Assembly (NCBI RefSeq): GCF_007923355.1
Contig: NZ_VOGO01000006.1
Span: forward strand, 124,001-188,000
Length of the DNA stretch: 64,000 bases
Source: Falsiphaeobacter marinintestinus
GTDB taxonomy: Bacteria > Pseudomonadota > Alphaproteobacteria > Rhodobacterales > Rhodobacteraceae
Reading direction: 5' to 3'
Shown: in pieces, positions 27,758 through 36,900 of the stretch
Position numbering within the stretch: position 1 is the stretch's first letter
Layout of the letters: each line of letters begins with the position of its first letter
Notes under the pieces: generated by a model
What the model was told of the DNA's origin: nothing
The model's input: only the letters and a program-made list of their open reading frames with translations
Databases searched by the model: none
Program-made: the position numbers and the translations under genes

Positions 27758-28819
27758 ATGAACAAAGTAATCAAAGGGGCAAGCCTTGCGGCGGCCTTGG
27801 TTCTGGGCGGGTTGACCGCTCAGGCAGAGACAATGAATGTGACCATCGTGGCGGGTCACCCGCCGGTGTTTCGCTGGGTGAAGCATGCCAGCCAGACCTT
27901 TATCCCGGCTGTAAATGCCGCGCTGGAAGGGTCGGATCACAGCATCGAATGGTCCGAGCAATATGGCGGATCGCTGGCCAAGGTCGGCGATGAGCTGGAG
28001 TCGGTCGAAGAAGGTCTGGCCGAGATCGGCTTGGTCTCGAGCCTGTTCGACCCGGCCAAGCTGGCGGTGCAGAATGTCACTTACTTCACGCCTTTCGTGT
28101 CCAGCGATTCAACGGCGGTGTCGGGGTGGATGGACCAGTTGCAGGAAACCAATGCCGACATGAAAGCGGCCTGGGCCGACAACGGTCTGGAATACCTTGG
28201 GGGTGGGATCGGGATCGACGATTATCTGTTGATGACCACGTTCCCGATCAATTCTATTGCGGATCTGGATGGCCGCAAGATCGGCGCGCCGGGGCCTGCG
28301 GTGAACTGGCTCAAGGGCACGGGTGCCGTGGGCGTGTCGGGTAACCTCACCACCTATTACAACGAGATCAAGACCGGCGTGTATGACGGTGTCATCGTGT
28401 TCGCGTCTGCGGCGCTGCCCGGCAAGCTTCACGAGGTTGCGCCCTATATCACCAAGGTGGGGTTCGGCGCGCAATACGCCGGTGGTCTGGCGGCCAACAA
28501 AGACTGGTTCGACGGGCTTGACCCGATGGTTCAGGACGCTCTGAAGGCTGCTGCCAAGGCCGATGCCGACGCCTATCAGAAAGATCTGGATGCCTCGGTG
28601 GCCAAGTTCCTTGGCCTGATGCAGGATCAGGGCGCAACCGTGACCGAAGTCGATCAGGCGTTCCGCGAAGAGTGGGCGGCAGGCATGGACAACGTGGCGC
28701 AGGTGTGGGCCGAAAAGCTGGACAGTCAGGGCATTGCCGGGTCTGCGGTGTTGAAATCCTATATGGACACAATGCGCGCTGCGGGTGCCACGCCGGTCCG
28801 CAATTGGGATCAGGAATGA
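27758..28819 (+). CDS. TRAP transporter substrate-binding protein (DctP type)
   Basis: A 353-residue periplasmic binding protein with a Sec signal peptide (cleavage after AQA near residue 24). The DctP-like core includes VEEGLAEIGLVSSLFDPAKL and the conserved LDGRKIGAPGPAVNWLKGTG stretch, where TRAP proteins normally place the carboxylate-binding arginine (R in GRKIG). The ligand is probably an organic acid. It is the first transport gene of an operon with DctQ- and DctM-type permeases and two hydrolases acting on ring or acyl-pyruvate compounds. Confidence 0.9.
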   Translation: MNKVIKGASLAAALVLGGLTAQAETMNVTIVAGHPPVFRWVKHASQTFIPAVNAALEGSDHSIEWSEQYGGSLAKVGDELESVEEGLAEIGLVSSLFDPAKLAVQNVTYFTPFVSSDSTAVSGWMDQLQETNADMKAAWADNGLEYLGGGIGIDDYLLMTTFPINSIADLDGRKIGAPGPAVNWLKGTGAVGVSGNLTTYYNEIKTGVYDGVIVFASAALPGKLHEVAPYITKVGFGAQYAGGLAANKDWFDGLDPMVQDALKAAAKADADAYQKDLDASVAKFLGLMQDQGATVTEVDQAFREEWAAGMDNVAQVWAEKLDSQGIAGSAVLKSYMDTMRAAGATPVRNWDQE

Positions 28820-28823
28820 CATC

Positions 28824-28852
28824 GCGCCCGCCCCGCAACACGGGGCGGGCGC
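28824..28852 (+). terminator. Intercistronic GC hairpin after the TRAP binding-protein gene
   Basis: GCGCCCGCCCCG and CGGGGCGGGCGC form a perfect 12-bp stem around CAACA, starting four bases after the binding-protein stop. There is no T-tract, so it is more likely an mRNA 3'-end stabiliser or attenuator that raises binding-protein expression over dctQM than a full terminator. Confidence 0.7.
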
Positions 28853-28896
28853 CGGTCTTGGTCAGACCATGATTTCTGTTTGCCGGAGGCCTTGTG

Positions 28897-29463
28897 ATGG
28901 TTAATACGCCGGACGTCCCGTCCGATGATGACGGGCTGCCGCGCTGGTTCACGACGCTCCGCTCTGGTGTCGATGTGATCACCGGAGCGCTGAACGTCGT
29001 CGGCACCTTGCTGATTATCGTCATCATGCTGCTGGTCAATTCGGATGTGATCGGGCGCGGTGCCTTTAATGCGCCGGTTTCCGGCGTGCCCGAGATGGTG
29101 TCGATGTCGATCGTGGCCATCGTGTTTCTGCAGATTGCGCAGACGTTTCGAAAGGGCCGCCTGACCCGGTCCGAAGCGATTTTGACCTTTGTCGGCGCGC
29201 GGGCTCCTAAGCTGCGCGACCTTACTGAGGTCGTGTTTGCTGCTGCTGCCGCCGCGCTGATCTGGATAATCTTCTGGGCGTCGCTGCCGCTGTTTCGCAA
29301 AGCCTGGGTGCGCAACACGTTCGAAGGCACGGTCGGCGATTTTACCGCTCCGATCTGGCCTGTGAAGCTGGTCATCCTGATCGGCTGTGCCGCCTTGTTT
29401 GTGCAGATCATTCTCTATGGCCTTGCAGCGCTTCTGCGTTTGATCGGGAGAGGCCGATCATGA
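28897..29463 (+). CDS. TRAP transporter small permease (DctQ type)
   Basis: A 188-residue membrane protein with four hydrophobic helices (about 38-58, 70-92, 112-140, 155-180), the architecture of DctQ small permeases. NSDVIGRGAFNAPVSGVPEMVSMSIVAIVFLQIA is the conserved second-helix region. It holds the complex with DctM in the inner membrane. The start is ATG 28897, seven bases after CCGGAGG; a GTG lies one codon earlier. The stop overlaps the dctM start as ATGA. Confidence 0.9.
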   Translation: MVNTPDVPSDDDGLPRWFTTLRSGVDVITGALNVVGTLLIIVIMLLVNSDVIGRGAFNAPVSGVPEMVSMSIVAIVFLQIAQTFRKGRLTRSEAILTFVGARAPKLRDLTEVVFAAAAAALIWIIFWASLPLFRKAWVRNTFEGTVGDFTAPIWPVKLVILIGCAALFVQIILYGLAALLRLIGRGRS

Positions 29464-30767
29464 GCGCCTTTGACATTGGTCTTGTGTCATTCGGTGCCAT
29501 GGTGGTCATGGTTTACCTTGGCTTCTGGGTGCCTTTCGCGCTGATGCTGTCCTCGTATTTTGGCGTCTGGGCGATCAAGGGCTCGCCGGTTCTGGCGGGC
29601 AAACTGCTGGCGCTTGCTGCATCGGAAACGATCTCAAGCTATTTCTTCGGGGTCGTGCCTTTGTTCGTCCTGATGGGGTATCTCGTCTCGGTGACCGGTA
29701 TGGGACGGGACGCGTTTGACGTTGCTAACCACCTGTTCCGAAGGATGTCCGGCGGACTGGGCATCGGAACGGTCGGGGCCAATGCGATCTTTGCGGCAAT
29801 CACCGGCATTTCCATCGCCTCGGCAGCCGTTTTCACCCGGATTGCGGTGCCCGAGATGATCCGCCACGGGTATTCGCCGCGCTTTGCAGTGGGTGTCGTT
29901 GCCGGGTCGTCAGTGTTGGGGATGTTGATCCCACCCAGCCTGTTGCTGATCCTCTATGGCTTATTGACCGAACAATCCGTTGGCGACCTGTTCATCGCCG
30001 GCGTCATCCCCGGCATTTTGCTGGCGTTGATCTTTGGCGGCGGCATCTGGCTGACCGCCCGGCTGCGCCCGCAATGGCTGGGAGATGGCCACACCACCGC
30101 CGCCCAATCCACGTTGTCGCGTGTCGAAGTGATGCAAAAGGGACTGCCCATTGCGTCCCTGATCGGGCTGGTTCTGGGCGGCATCTATGGCGGCTTTTTC
30201 ACCCCAATCGAAGCTGGCGCCGTGGGCTGCGCCGGGGCGATCCTGATTGGCCTGTTGCGCCGCAGCCTTGGCTGGCGAGACTTCTGGCAGGTGCTGACCG
30301 ACACCGGTCTGATCACCGCTTCGATCAGCTTTCTTATCATCGCGGCGCAAATGTATTCGCGGATGCTGGCGTTGTCCGGGGTTCCGACCGGGTTTGGCGA
30401 ATTCGTGGCTACGGCCGAAATCGGATACTGGGGTGTGATCTTTGCCTATGTCGGCCTTGTGATCCTGATGGGCACGATCCTTGATTCCTCGTCGATCATG
30501 CTGATCCTTGTGCCCCTGATGCTGCCCGTCCTGGTCACGATGCAGGTGGATCTGATCTGGTTCGGCATTATCACCATCATCGCGGTCGAAATCGGGCTTT
30601 TGACCCCGCCATTTGGCATATCCGTCTTTGTTATCAAGTCTGCTCTGACCGATCTGGACATCCCTCTGGGCGAGATTTTTCGCGGCGCGGCCCCGTTCGC
30701 GCTGATGATGCTGGTGCTTCTGGCGCTGGTTCTTGCCTTCCCCATCCTTGCAACTGCTCTTGTCTGA
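29460..30767 (+). CDS. TRAP transporter large permease (DctM type)
   Basis: A 435-residue permease with about 12 helices. It has the DctM motifs FFGVVPLFVLMGYLVSVTGMGRDAFDVANHLFRRMSGGLGIGTVGANAIFAAITG (about 62-116), MLIPPSLLLILYG, and the C-terminal ITIIAVEIGLLTPPFGISVFVIKS. It uses a sodium or proton gradient to import the ligand captured by the upstream binding protein. Overlap with dctQ shows translational coupling. Confidence 0.94.
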   Translation: MSAFDIGLVSFGAMVVMVYLGFWVPFALMLSSYFGVWAIKGSPVLAGKLLALAASETISSYFFGVVPLFVLMGYLVSVTGMGRDAFDVANHLFRRMSGGLGIGTVGANAIFAAITGISIASAAVFTRIAVPEMIRHGYSPRFAVGVVAGSSVLGMLIPPSLLLILYGLLTEQSVGDLFIAGVIPGILLALIFGGGIWLTARLRPQWLGDGHTTAAQSTLSRVEVMQKGLPIASLIGLVLGGIYGGFFTPIEAGAVGCAGAILIGLLRRSLGWRDFWQVLTDTGLITASISFLIIAAQMYSRMLALSGVPTGFGEFVATAEIGYWGVIFAYVGLVILMGTILDSSSIMLILVPLMLPVLVTMQVDLIWFGIITIIAVEIGLLTPPFGISVFVIKSALTDLDIPLGEIFRGAAPFALMMLVLLALVLAFPILATALV

Positions 30768-30781
30768 GAAAGGAGCCTGAA

Positions 30782-31567
30782 ATGCCCCGCCGTTTTGTCG
30801 ATCTTTCTGTCCCGCTTGAATCCGGGATCGTCTCTGACCCGCCGATCATGCTGCCCGAGATTGAATACATGACCCACGACCAGACCGCCGAGCAGGTCAT
30901 GATGTTCTTTCCGGGTCTCAAGAAAGAAGACTTGCCGGGCGGCGAGGGCTGGGCTGTCGAACGTCTGACCATCGCGACCCACAACGGCACCCATCTGGAC
31001 GCGCCGTATCACCACCATTCGACGATGAACAACGGCGAGCGCGCGATTACCATAGACGAGGTGCCGCTGGAATGGTGCATGAACCCCGGCGTCAAGCTGG
31101 ATTTCCGCCATTTCGACGATGGATACCTTGTGACAGCAGCGGATGTGGAGGCCGAACTGAAGCGCATCGGTCATACGATCAGCCCCTTGGACATTGTCGT
31201 GGTCAACACCTCGGCCGGGGCGCACTACGGTCAGCCGGATTACCTGATGAAAGGTTGCGGCATGGGGCGCGAGGCGACCATGTACCTGCTGGAACGTGGA
31301 GTCCGTGTGACTGGCACCGATGGCTGGAGCTGGGACGCGCCCTTTGCCCTGACCGCAAAGCTTTGGGCCGAAACCCATGATCCGTCGATCATCTGGGAAG
31401 GCCACCGGGCCAGTATGGAGATTGGATATTGCCACATGGAGAAGCTTTCAAACCTTGAAAGCCTGCCGCCCACCGGGTTCGAAATTTCCTGCTTTCCCTA
31501 CAAGATCAAGGGCGCAAGTGCCGGGTTCACCCGGGCTGTGGCGATCTTTGAAAGGGATGAGGCATGA
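30782..31567 (+). CDS. Cyclase-family metal hydrolase (kynurenine formamidase/isatin hydrolase type)
   Basis: A 261-residue PF04199 protein. The metal-binding signature HNGTHLDAPYHHHS is at about residues 63-76, the typical HxGTHxDxPxH motif of kynurenine formamidases and the manganese-dependent isatin hydrolases. The family opens amide or lactam bonds in ring compounds. TDGWSWDAPF near residue 180 is shared with the group. The ORF lies 14 bases after dctM, with an AAAGGAGC ribosome site, and overlaps the FAH-family gene by four bases. The substrate is unassigned. Confidence 0.85.
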   Translation: MPRRFVDLSVPLESGIVSDPPIMLPEIEYMTHDQTAEQVMMFFPGLKKEDLPGGEGWAVERLTIATHNGTHLDAPYHHHSTMNNGERAITIDEVPLEWCMNPGVKLDFRHFDDGYLVTAADVEAELKRIGHTISPLDIVVVNTSAGAHYGQPDYLMKGCGMGREATMYLLERGVRVTGTDGWSWDAPFALTAKLWAETHDPSIIWEGHRASMEIGYCHMEKLSNLESLPPTGFEISCFPYKIKGASAGFTRAVAIFERDEA

Positions 31568-32481
31568 GGCTGGCAACAGTCGTTTACGAAGGCCGCGAAC
31601 GGGTCGTTGCAGCGTTGGACAATGACCACCTGCTTGATCTGCATCTGGCCGCCGAACTGGCGGGCGAAGATGCAGCCTGGTTCGTCGACATGATGGCGGT
31701 GATCTATGCCGGGGACCCAGCGCTTGACGTCGCACGCGGTCTGATCAGCGATGCCAGTGATCGGGTGATCCTGAAAACGGATGAGGTCACGTTCCGCCCG
31801 CCGCTGATGCCGGTTCAGTATCGCGATTGTCTGGTGTTCGAGGACCACCTGAAAAATTGCATGAAGGCGCTGGGCCAGAAAGACCCTCAACTGCCGCCGA
31901 TCTGGTATGAGCAGCCGATCTATTACAAGGGCAACCGACTGTCCTTTATCGGCCATGGTCAGGATGTGATCTGGCCGGAGTATTCCGAGTTTCTGGACGT
32001 CGAATTGGAACTGGCAGTGATCATCGGGCGCAAGGGCAAGGATATCGCGCCCGAAGACGCGCCCGCGCATATCTTTGGCTATTCGATCCTGAATGACGTG
32101 TCGGCCCGCGATGCCCAGATGAAGGAAATGCCCGGCCAGCTTGGCCCCGCAAAAGGCAAGGATTTTGACACTGGCAACATTCTGGGTCCGTTCATCGTGA
32201 CGGCAGACGAAGTGCCACATCCCGCCGCATTGGACATGGAGGTGCTGGTAAACGGGGTGCGCTGGGGCGGCGGAAATTCGGCCACCATGCAGCATAATTT
32301 CGGCCGGATCCTGTCGCATATTTCGGCCTCGGAAACGCTGTATCCGGGTGAAGTGATCGGGTCGGGAACTGTTGGGACCGGATGCGGCCTTGAGATCGGC
32401 AAGCGACTTGCGCCAGGAGACCGGTTTGAGTTGGAGATCGAGAAAATCGGCGTTTTGTCAAACCGGATCGTGAGATCATGA
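31564..32481 (+). CDS. Fumarylacetoacetate hydrolase family protein
   Basis: A 305-residue FAH-fold protein. The metal site is formed by EFLDVELELAVIIG (about 140-153), with conserved E-x-E, and the aspartate in GYSILNDVSARDAQ (about 170-183). The C-terminal SGTVGTGCGLEIGKRLAPGD is characteristic. The family cleaves C-C bonds in acylpyruvates or hydrates and decarboxylates related dienoates. It sits downstream of a TRAP transporter and a cyclase-family hydrolase, so it is probably a late step in degradation of the imported compound. Confidence 0.88.
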   Translation: MRLATVVYEGRERVVAALDNDHLLDLHLAAELAGEDAAWFVDMMAVIYAGDPALDVARGLISDASDRVILKTDEVTFRPPLMPVQYRDCLVFEDHLKNCMKALGQKDPQLPPIWYEQPIYYKGNRLSFIGHGQDVIWPEYSEFLDVELELAVIIGRKGKDIAPEDAPAHIFGYSILNDVSARDAQMKEMPGQLGPAKGKDFDTGNILGPFIVTADEVPHPAALDMEVLVNGVRWGGGNSATMQHNFGRILSHISASETLYPGEVIGSGTVGTGCGLEIGKRLAPGDRFELEIEKIGVLSNRIVRS

Positions 32482-32501
32482 CGCAACAGTCGTGTGAGGC
32501 G

Positions 32502-32546
32502 AGAATTTTCGTCGAAAATTCTATGCCAAACTCCTGCGGAGTTTGG
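32502..32546. repeat. Two tandem 9-bp triloop hairpins
   Basis: AGAATTTTC-GTC-GAAAATTCT (32502-32522) is followed after three bases by CCAAACTCC-TGC-GGAGTTTGG (32526-32546). Both are perfect 9-bp inverted repeats with three-base loops, placed between the FAH-family stop and the OsmC ribosome site. They may be an mRNA processing or attenuation element, or a copy of a dispersed palindromic repeat. Confidence 0.75.
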
Positions 32547-32572
32547 TGGCACACGTTGAAGAGGTATTGGAA

Positions 32573-33082
32573 ATGACGGACGCAGTTACACCTGACACGA
32601 TCACAAAAGCTATCGTGCAGTTCGAGTGCACCGGTCGGGCGGTTGGCAAGATGCGCAACGAACTGGATGTGTACATGACCCACCCGATGCAGGAAGGGCC
32701 GTTCACTCTGGCGACGGACGAAGGCTCGTTTCATGGCGGGGACGCGACCGCGCCGCCGCCGCTGGCTTTGTTTGTCGGGGGGCTGACCGGGTGCATCATG
32801 ACGCAACTCAGGGCGTTCGCCAAAAGAATGGGCGTGCCGTTGACCGATCTGTCCGTTGAAACCCGCGTTCAATGGGATTGGGAGGCTCAGGGCAAAGTGT
32901 ACGAAACGGCCCCCAAATCGTTCGAAATCGATATCCTGATCGACAGTGAAGCACCGATTGAACACCAGTTGGAACTGGTGGCTGCAGCCAAGAAAGGGTG
33001 TTTCATTGAACAGACTCTTGGTCAGTCAAACACCATCCGGCACAGGTTGAAGTCAGCAGATGGATGGATTGACGCGGGCTGA
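32573..33082 (+). CDS. OsmC-family protein
   Basis: A 169-residue protein of the OsmC/Ohr fold with two cysteines in the family positions, GGLTGCIMTQLRAFA (about 73-87) and AAAKKGCFIEQTLG (about 137-150). The family uses such a pair to reduce peroxides, though many OsmC-like proteins have other roles. I start at ATG 32573 behind GAAGAGG; a GTG at 32543 lies inside a hairpin. It is the last gene in line with the TRAP-hydrolase operon but separated by two hairpins, so it may be transcribed at a different level. Confidence 0.85.
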   Translation: MTDAVTPDTITKAIVQFECTGRAVGKMRNELDVYMTHPMQEGPFTLATDEGSFHGGDATAPPPLALFVGGLTGCIMTQLRAFAKRMGVPLTDLSVETRVQWDWEAQGKVYETAPKSFEIDILIDSEAPIEHQLELVAAAKKGCFIEQTLGQSNTIRHRLKSADGWIDAG

Positions 33083-33167
33083 TCCCGGTTCGATGGGTTG
33101 CTAACGCTTCCGGTGATCGCCAAACCCGGCTAGGCTCACGACATATGGCCCCCGGTGGAGACAGACG

Positions 33168-33941
33168 ATGCAAGGCACGGTTCAATCGCTTTATCACTAT
33201 CCGGTAAAGGGGCTCACCCCGCAGCGGATGCCAAATGTCGAATTGGCACCGGGCCGCGGGTTTCCGTTTGACCGGGTCTATGCCTTCGCGCGCCATGACA
33301 GCGGTTATGATCCCGACCAGTTCCGACCCTTGCCAAAGAACCGGTTTCTGGTGCTGATGACCGATGCTGCCTTGGCGGGGCTGTCAACGTGGTTTGATCC
33401 GAAGACCGGGCAGCTGACGGTCAGCCAGGACGCGCGCACCATTCTGGATGCCGATCTTCAGTCGCCCGAAGGGGCCGCGCAGGCTTGCGATTTCTTCGCA
33501 TCCTACCTTGGTTTGCCAGAAGGTGAGCATCCGGTTCTGGCAAGCGGCGGCGACAACAGGTTTACCGATGTGTCGGTCGTGTCCACCGCCATGATGAATG
33601 CGGTGTCGCTGATCAATCTGGAGACGGTGCGCGATTTTGAGAGCCGCATTAGCCAGCCGGTTGATCCACTCAGGTTTCGCGGGAACATCTATTTCGAAGG
33701 CTGGTCAGCCGGGTCCGAGCTGGATCTGGTCGATCGCGAGATCACCATTGGTGACGTCCGTTTGCGTGTGTGCAAACGAACCCGCAGATGTCCGGCGACA
33801 CAGGTCAATCCCACGACCGCCGAACGGGATATCGATGTGCCGGCCCTGATTGACAAGGAATACGGACATTTCGACATGGGGATTTATGCCGAGGTGCTGA
33901 CCGGCGGTCAGATCGCACCGGGATCTGTGATCTCGCTTTAG
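33168..33941 (+). CDS. MOSC domain protein
   Basis: A 257-residue protein with a MOSC N-terminal beta-barrel (LYHYPVKGLTPQRMPNVELAPGRGFPFDRVYAF) and a MOSC domain whose key cysteine lies in RVCKRTRRCPATQVNP (about 200-215). MOSC proteins are related to the molybdenum-cofactor sulfurase C-terminus and to mARC/YiiM-type Mo enzymes. A role in cofactor handling or N-hydroxylated compound reduction is possible. Its 3' end lies seven bases from the convergent ferredoxin oxidoreductase gene. Confidence 0.85.
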   Translation: MQGTVQSLYHYPVKGLTPQRMPNVELAPGRGFPFDRVYAFARHDSGYDPDQFRPLPKNRFLVLMTDAALAGLSTWFDPKTGQLTVSQDARTILDADLQSPEGAAQACDFFASYLGLPEGEHPVLASGGDNRFTDVSVVSTAMMNAVSLINLETVRDFESRISQPVDPLRFRGNIYFEGWSAGSELDLVDREITIGDVRLRVCKRTRRCPATQVNPTTAERDIDVPALIDKEYGHFDMGIYAEVLTGGQIAPGSVISL

Positions 33942-33948
33942 GGTCGGA

Positions 33949-36900
33949 TCAGGGTTTGCTGATCATTGCGGCGTTGACCCGCGCCATGACCTGCTCTGCG
34001 GACTCGTGGCGCACAGGGCCATATCCCCGGATCTCCATCGGGGCTGCAAGCAGGTCAATTGCGGTGTCGGGGTCGCGGTGTGTTTCTACATAGCTTAGCA
34101 CCGTTTCAAACCACGCCAGAAGCGCGCGATCCAGCTTGCGATCGGTGCTGTACCCGAAGGGATCGAACGCGGTGCCGCGAAGCGCTTTCATTCGGACGAG
34201 CAGGCGAAAGGCCGGAGTCACGCCGACCCGAAAGCCGTGTTTTTGGGGGCGACCACCCGTGTCCCTGCCTAAAGGCCAAATCGGCGGCGCAAGGTGATAC
34301 CGGACGCGGTAATCGCCTTCGAATTGCTCGGCCAGTTTCGCATCGAACCCGGTCTGGGTGTAGAGCCGCGCAACTTCGTATTCGTCCTTATAGGACATCA
34401 GTTTGAACAGGGATTTTGCGGCCGCAATGAGGGGTGCGTCGCTGGTTGAGGTTGGCAATGCCGCGCGCAGCTTGGCAATCCGGTCGCGAAAGCGTTGGGC
34501 ATAAGCGTCGTTCTGATAGGCGGCCAGATAGGTGGCGCGGTGATCCAGAATGGCGTCCAGTGTTTCGGGCAGGGTAGGCGTTTCGGTCAGATGAGAAGCC
34601 AGCCTTTCGGGACAAGCCGCCATTACTCGCCCCAGATCGAAGGCGGTTGCGTTTTTCTCGATCGCGACGCCGTTCAGCAGGATCGCTTGCTTCAGGGCGA
34701 CCTCGGAGACCGGGACCAGCCCTTGTTGCCAGGCCGCGCCCAACAGCATGATATTGGCAAAAACCGCATCCCCCATCAGGCGTTCGGCGACCCGGTTCGC
34801 GTCAAAGGCCAGAACGTTGTCTGCGCCGACCGTCTGCCTGATCAGGTCCTCGCGCGCGTCGATTTTCAGGTCTGCATCTCGGTGCAAGACCAGATCGCCG
34901 GTTGGCATCTCGGCCCGATTCAACACGACGCGCGTGCCGTTGCGATAGTGGATTGACGCCTTGGGTGATGATCCGACCACTGCATCACAGCCGATCACGC
35001 CATCCGCTGCGCGGGTTTCCAGCCGCACTTGATGGATCGCATCGGGGGATTTCCCGACCCGAACATAGCCAAGGACCGTGCCGAATTTCTGTGCGAATCC
35101 GGTAAAATCGAGCACGCTTGAGCCCTTGCCCTCCAGATGCGCGGCCATGGTGATCAACGCACCGACGGTGACCACGCCTGTGCCGCCGACGCCTGCGACC
35201 AGCAGGTCGAACGGGTTGGTCAAATCTGGCAATTCGGGCGCGGGAAGTGCGGCTTTCAAAGCGTCCAGATCCAGCCCGGCGGGTTTTGGTTTTCTGCGCT
35301 CGGCCCCTTCGACGGTGACGAAGCTGGGGCAGAACCCGTTGAGACACGAAAAGTCCTTGTTGCAGGACGACAGGTTGATTTTGCGTTTGCGGCCCAGTGG
35401 CGTTTCGAAGGGCTCGACGCTCAGACAATTGCTTTCGACTGAACAGTCACCGCAGCCTTCGCAAACCAGATCGTTGATCACCGCAAAAACCGGTGGGTCG
35501 TCCATCTTGCCACGCTTGCGCCGACGGCGTTTTTCGGTGGCGCAGGTCTGTTCATAGATCAGGACGGTGACGCCGGGGATGTCGCGCAGTTCGCGCTGAA
35601 CAGTATCCAGATCTTCGCGCGGGTGAAACGTAGAGCGTTGGGGGAAGTCAGATCGGTCGAACTTGTCGATATCGTCTGACACCAGCGCGATGCGGTCAAC
35701 GCCCTCGGCGCGGCAGGATTGTGCGATGGCGGCCACGCTGACCGGTCCGTCGACAGGTTGGCCGCCGGTCATGGCGACGGCATCGTTGTACAGGATCTTG
35801 TAGGTGATGTTGGCTTTGGCCGCGACGGCCTGGCGGATCGCCATCGACCCCGAATGATACCATGTGCCTTCGCCGAGGTTCTGAAACCGGTGCTTTTTGC
35901 CCGCAAAGCGCGAGGCAGCAGCCCAAGTCACGCCTTCACCGCCCATCTGGGCAAATCCCAGCGTGTCACGGTCCATCCATCCGGCCATGACGTGACAGCC
36001 GATCCCGCTCATGGCCTGACTGCCGTCGGGAACTTTGGTTGATGTGTTGTGGGGGCAGCCGGAGCAGAAATAGGGCGTGCGTGTCGCGCCGGGGACGGAC
36101 AGGATCGGGGCAGGCGTTTCTGTCAGGATGCGGGCCTTTTCAAGCAGACCTTCTTCCGGAAAGAACGGGCTCAGACGTTCGGCCACCACGGGGACCAGCG
36201 TCAGTGGGCTGAGTTCACCGGTCCATGGTAACAATGGGTCGCCCGCTGCGCGGTGCTTGCCGACCATCTTCTTGGGCTTGGCACCGGGCCAGTCATAGAA
36301 GTATTCCTTGAACTGGCTTTCGATGATGCCGCGTTTTTCTTCGATCACCAGCACTTCGTCTTTGCCGGTCACGAAATCCAGCGCGTCGCGGCGGGCCAGC
36401 GGCCAGACCATGCCGACCTTGTAGATGTCGATGCCCAACCGGCGACAGGTGGCTTCGTCCAGACCCAGCAGGCGCAGCGCCTCCATCAAATCCAGATGCC
36501 CTTTGCCAGTGGTGACGATACCGAACCGGGCATCGGGGATGTCATAGATATGCTTGTCGATCGGGTTGGCTTCGACGAATGCTTCGACTGCGGCCAGCTT
36601 GTGTTCGATCCGGGTTTCGATTTCGGGGCTGGGCATGTCGGCGGCGCGGACGTGAAGGCCGCCCTGCGGCGCGATGAAGTCTGGCTGTTGGAACGTGCGA
36701 TCGGGGCGCAAGTCGACCGACCGACCGGATTCGACCGTTTCCGAGATCGCCTTGAACCCGACCCATGTGCCGGTGAACCGTGACAGGGCGAACCCGTATT
36801 CGCCGAATTCCTGATATTCATCGACCGAAGCCGGGTTCAGGGTGGGCATGAACCAACTCATGAAGGCCACATCGGATTGGTGTGGCATGGAGGATGAAAC

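Noticed and set aside
32543-32572. GTG start for OsmC at 32543
   Set aside because: It falls within the second hairpin and lacks a ribosome site; ATG 32573 has GAAGAGG upstream.
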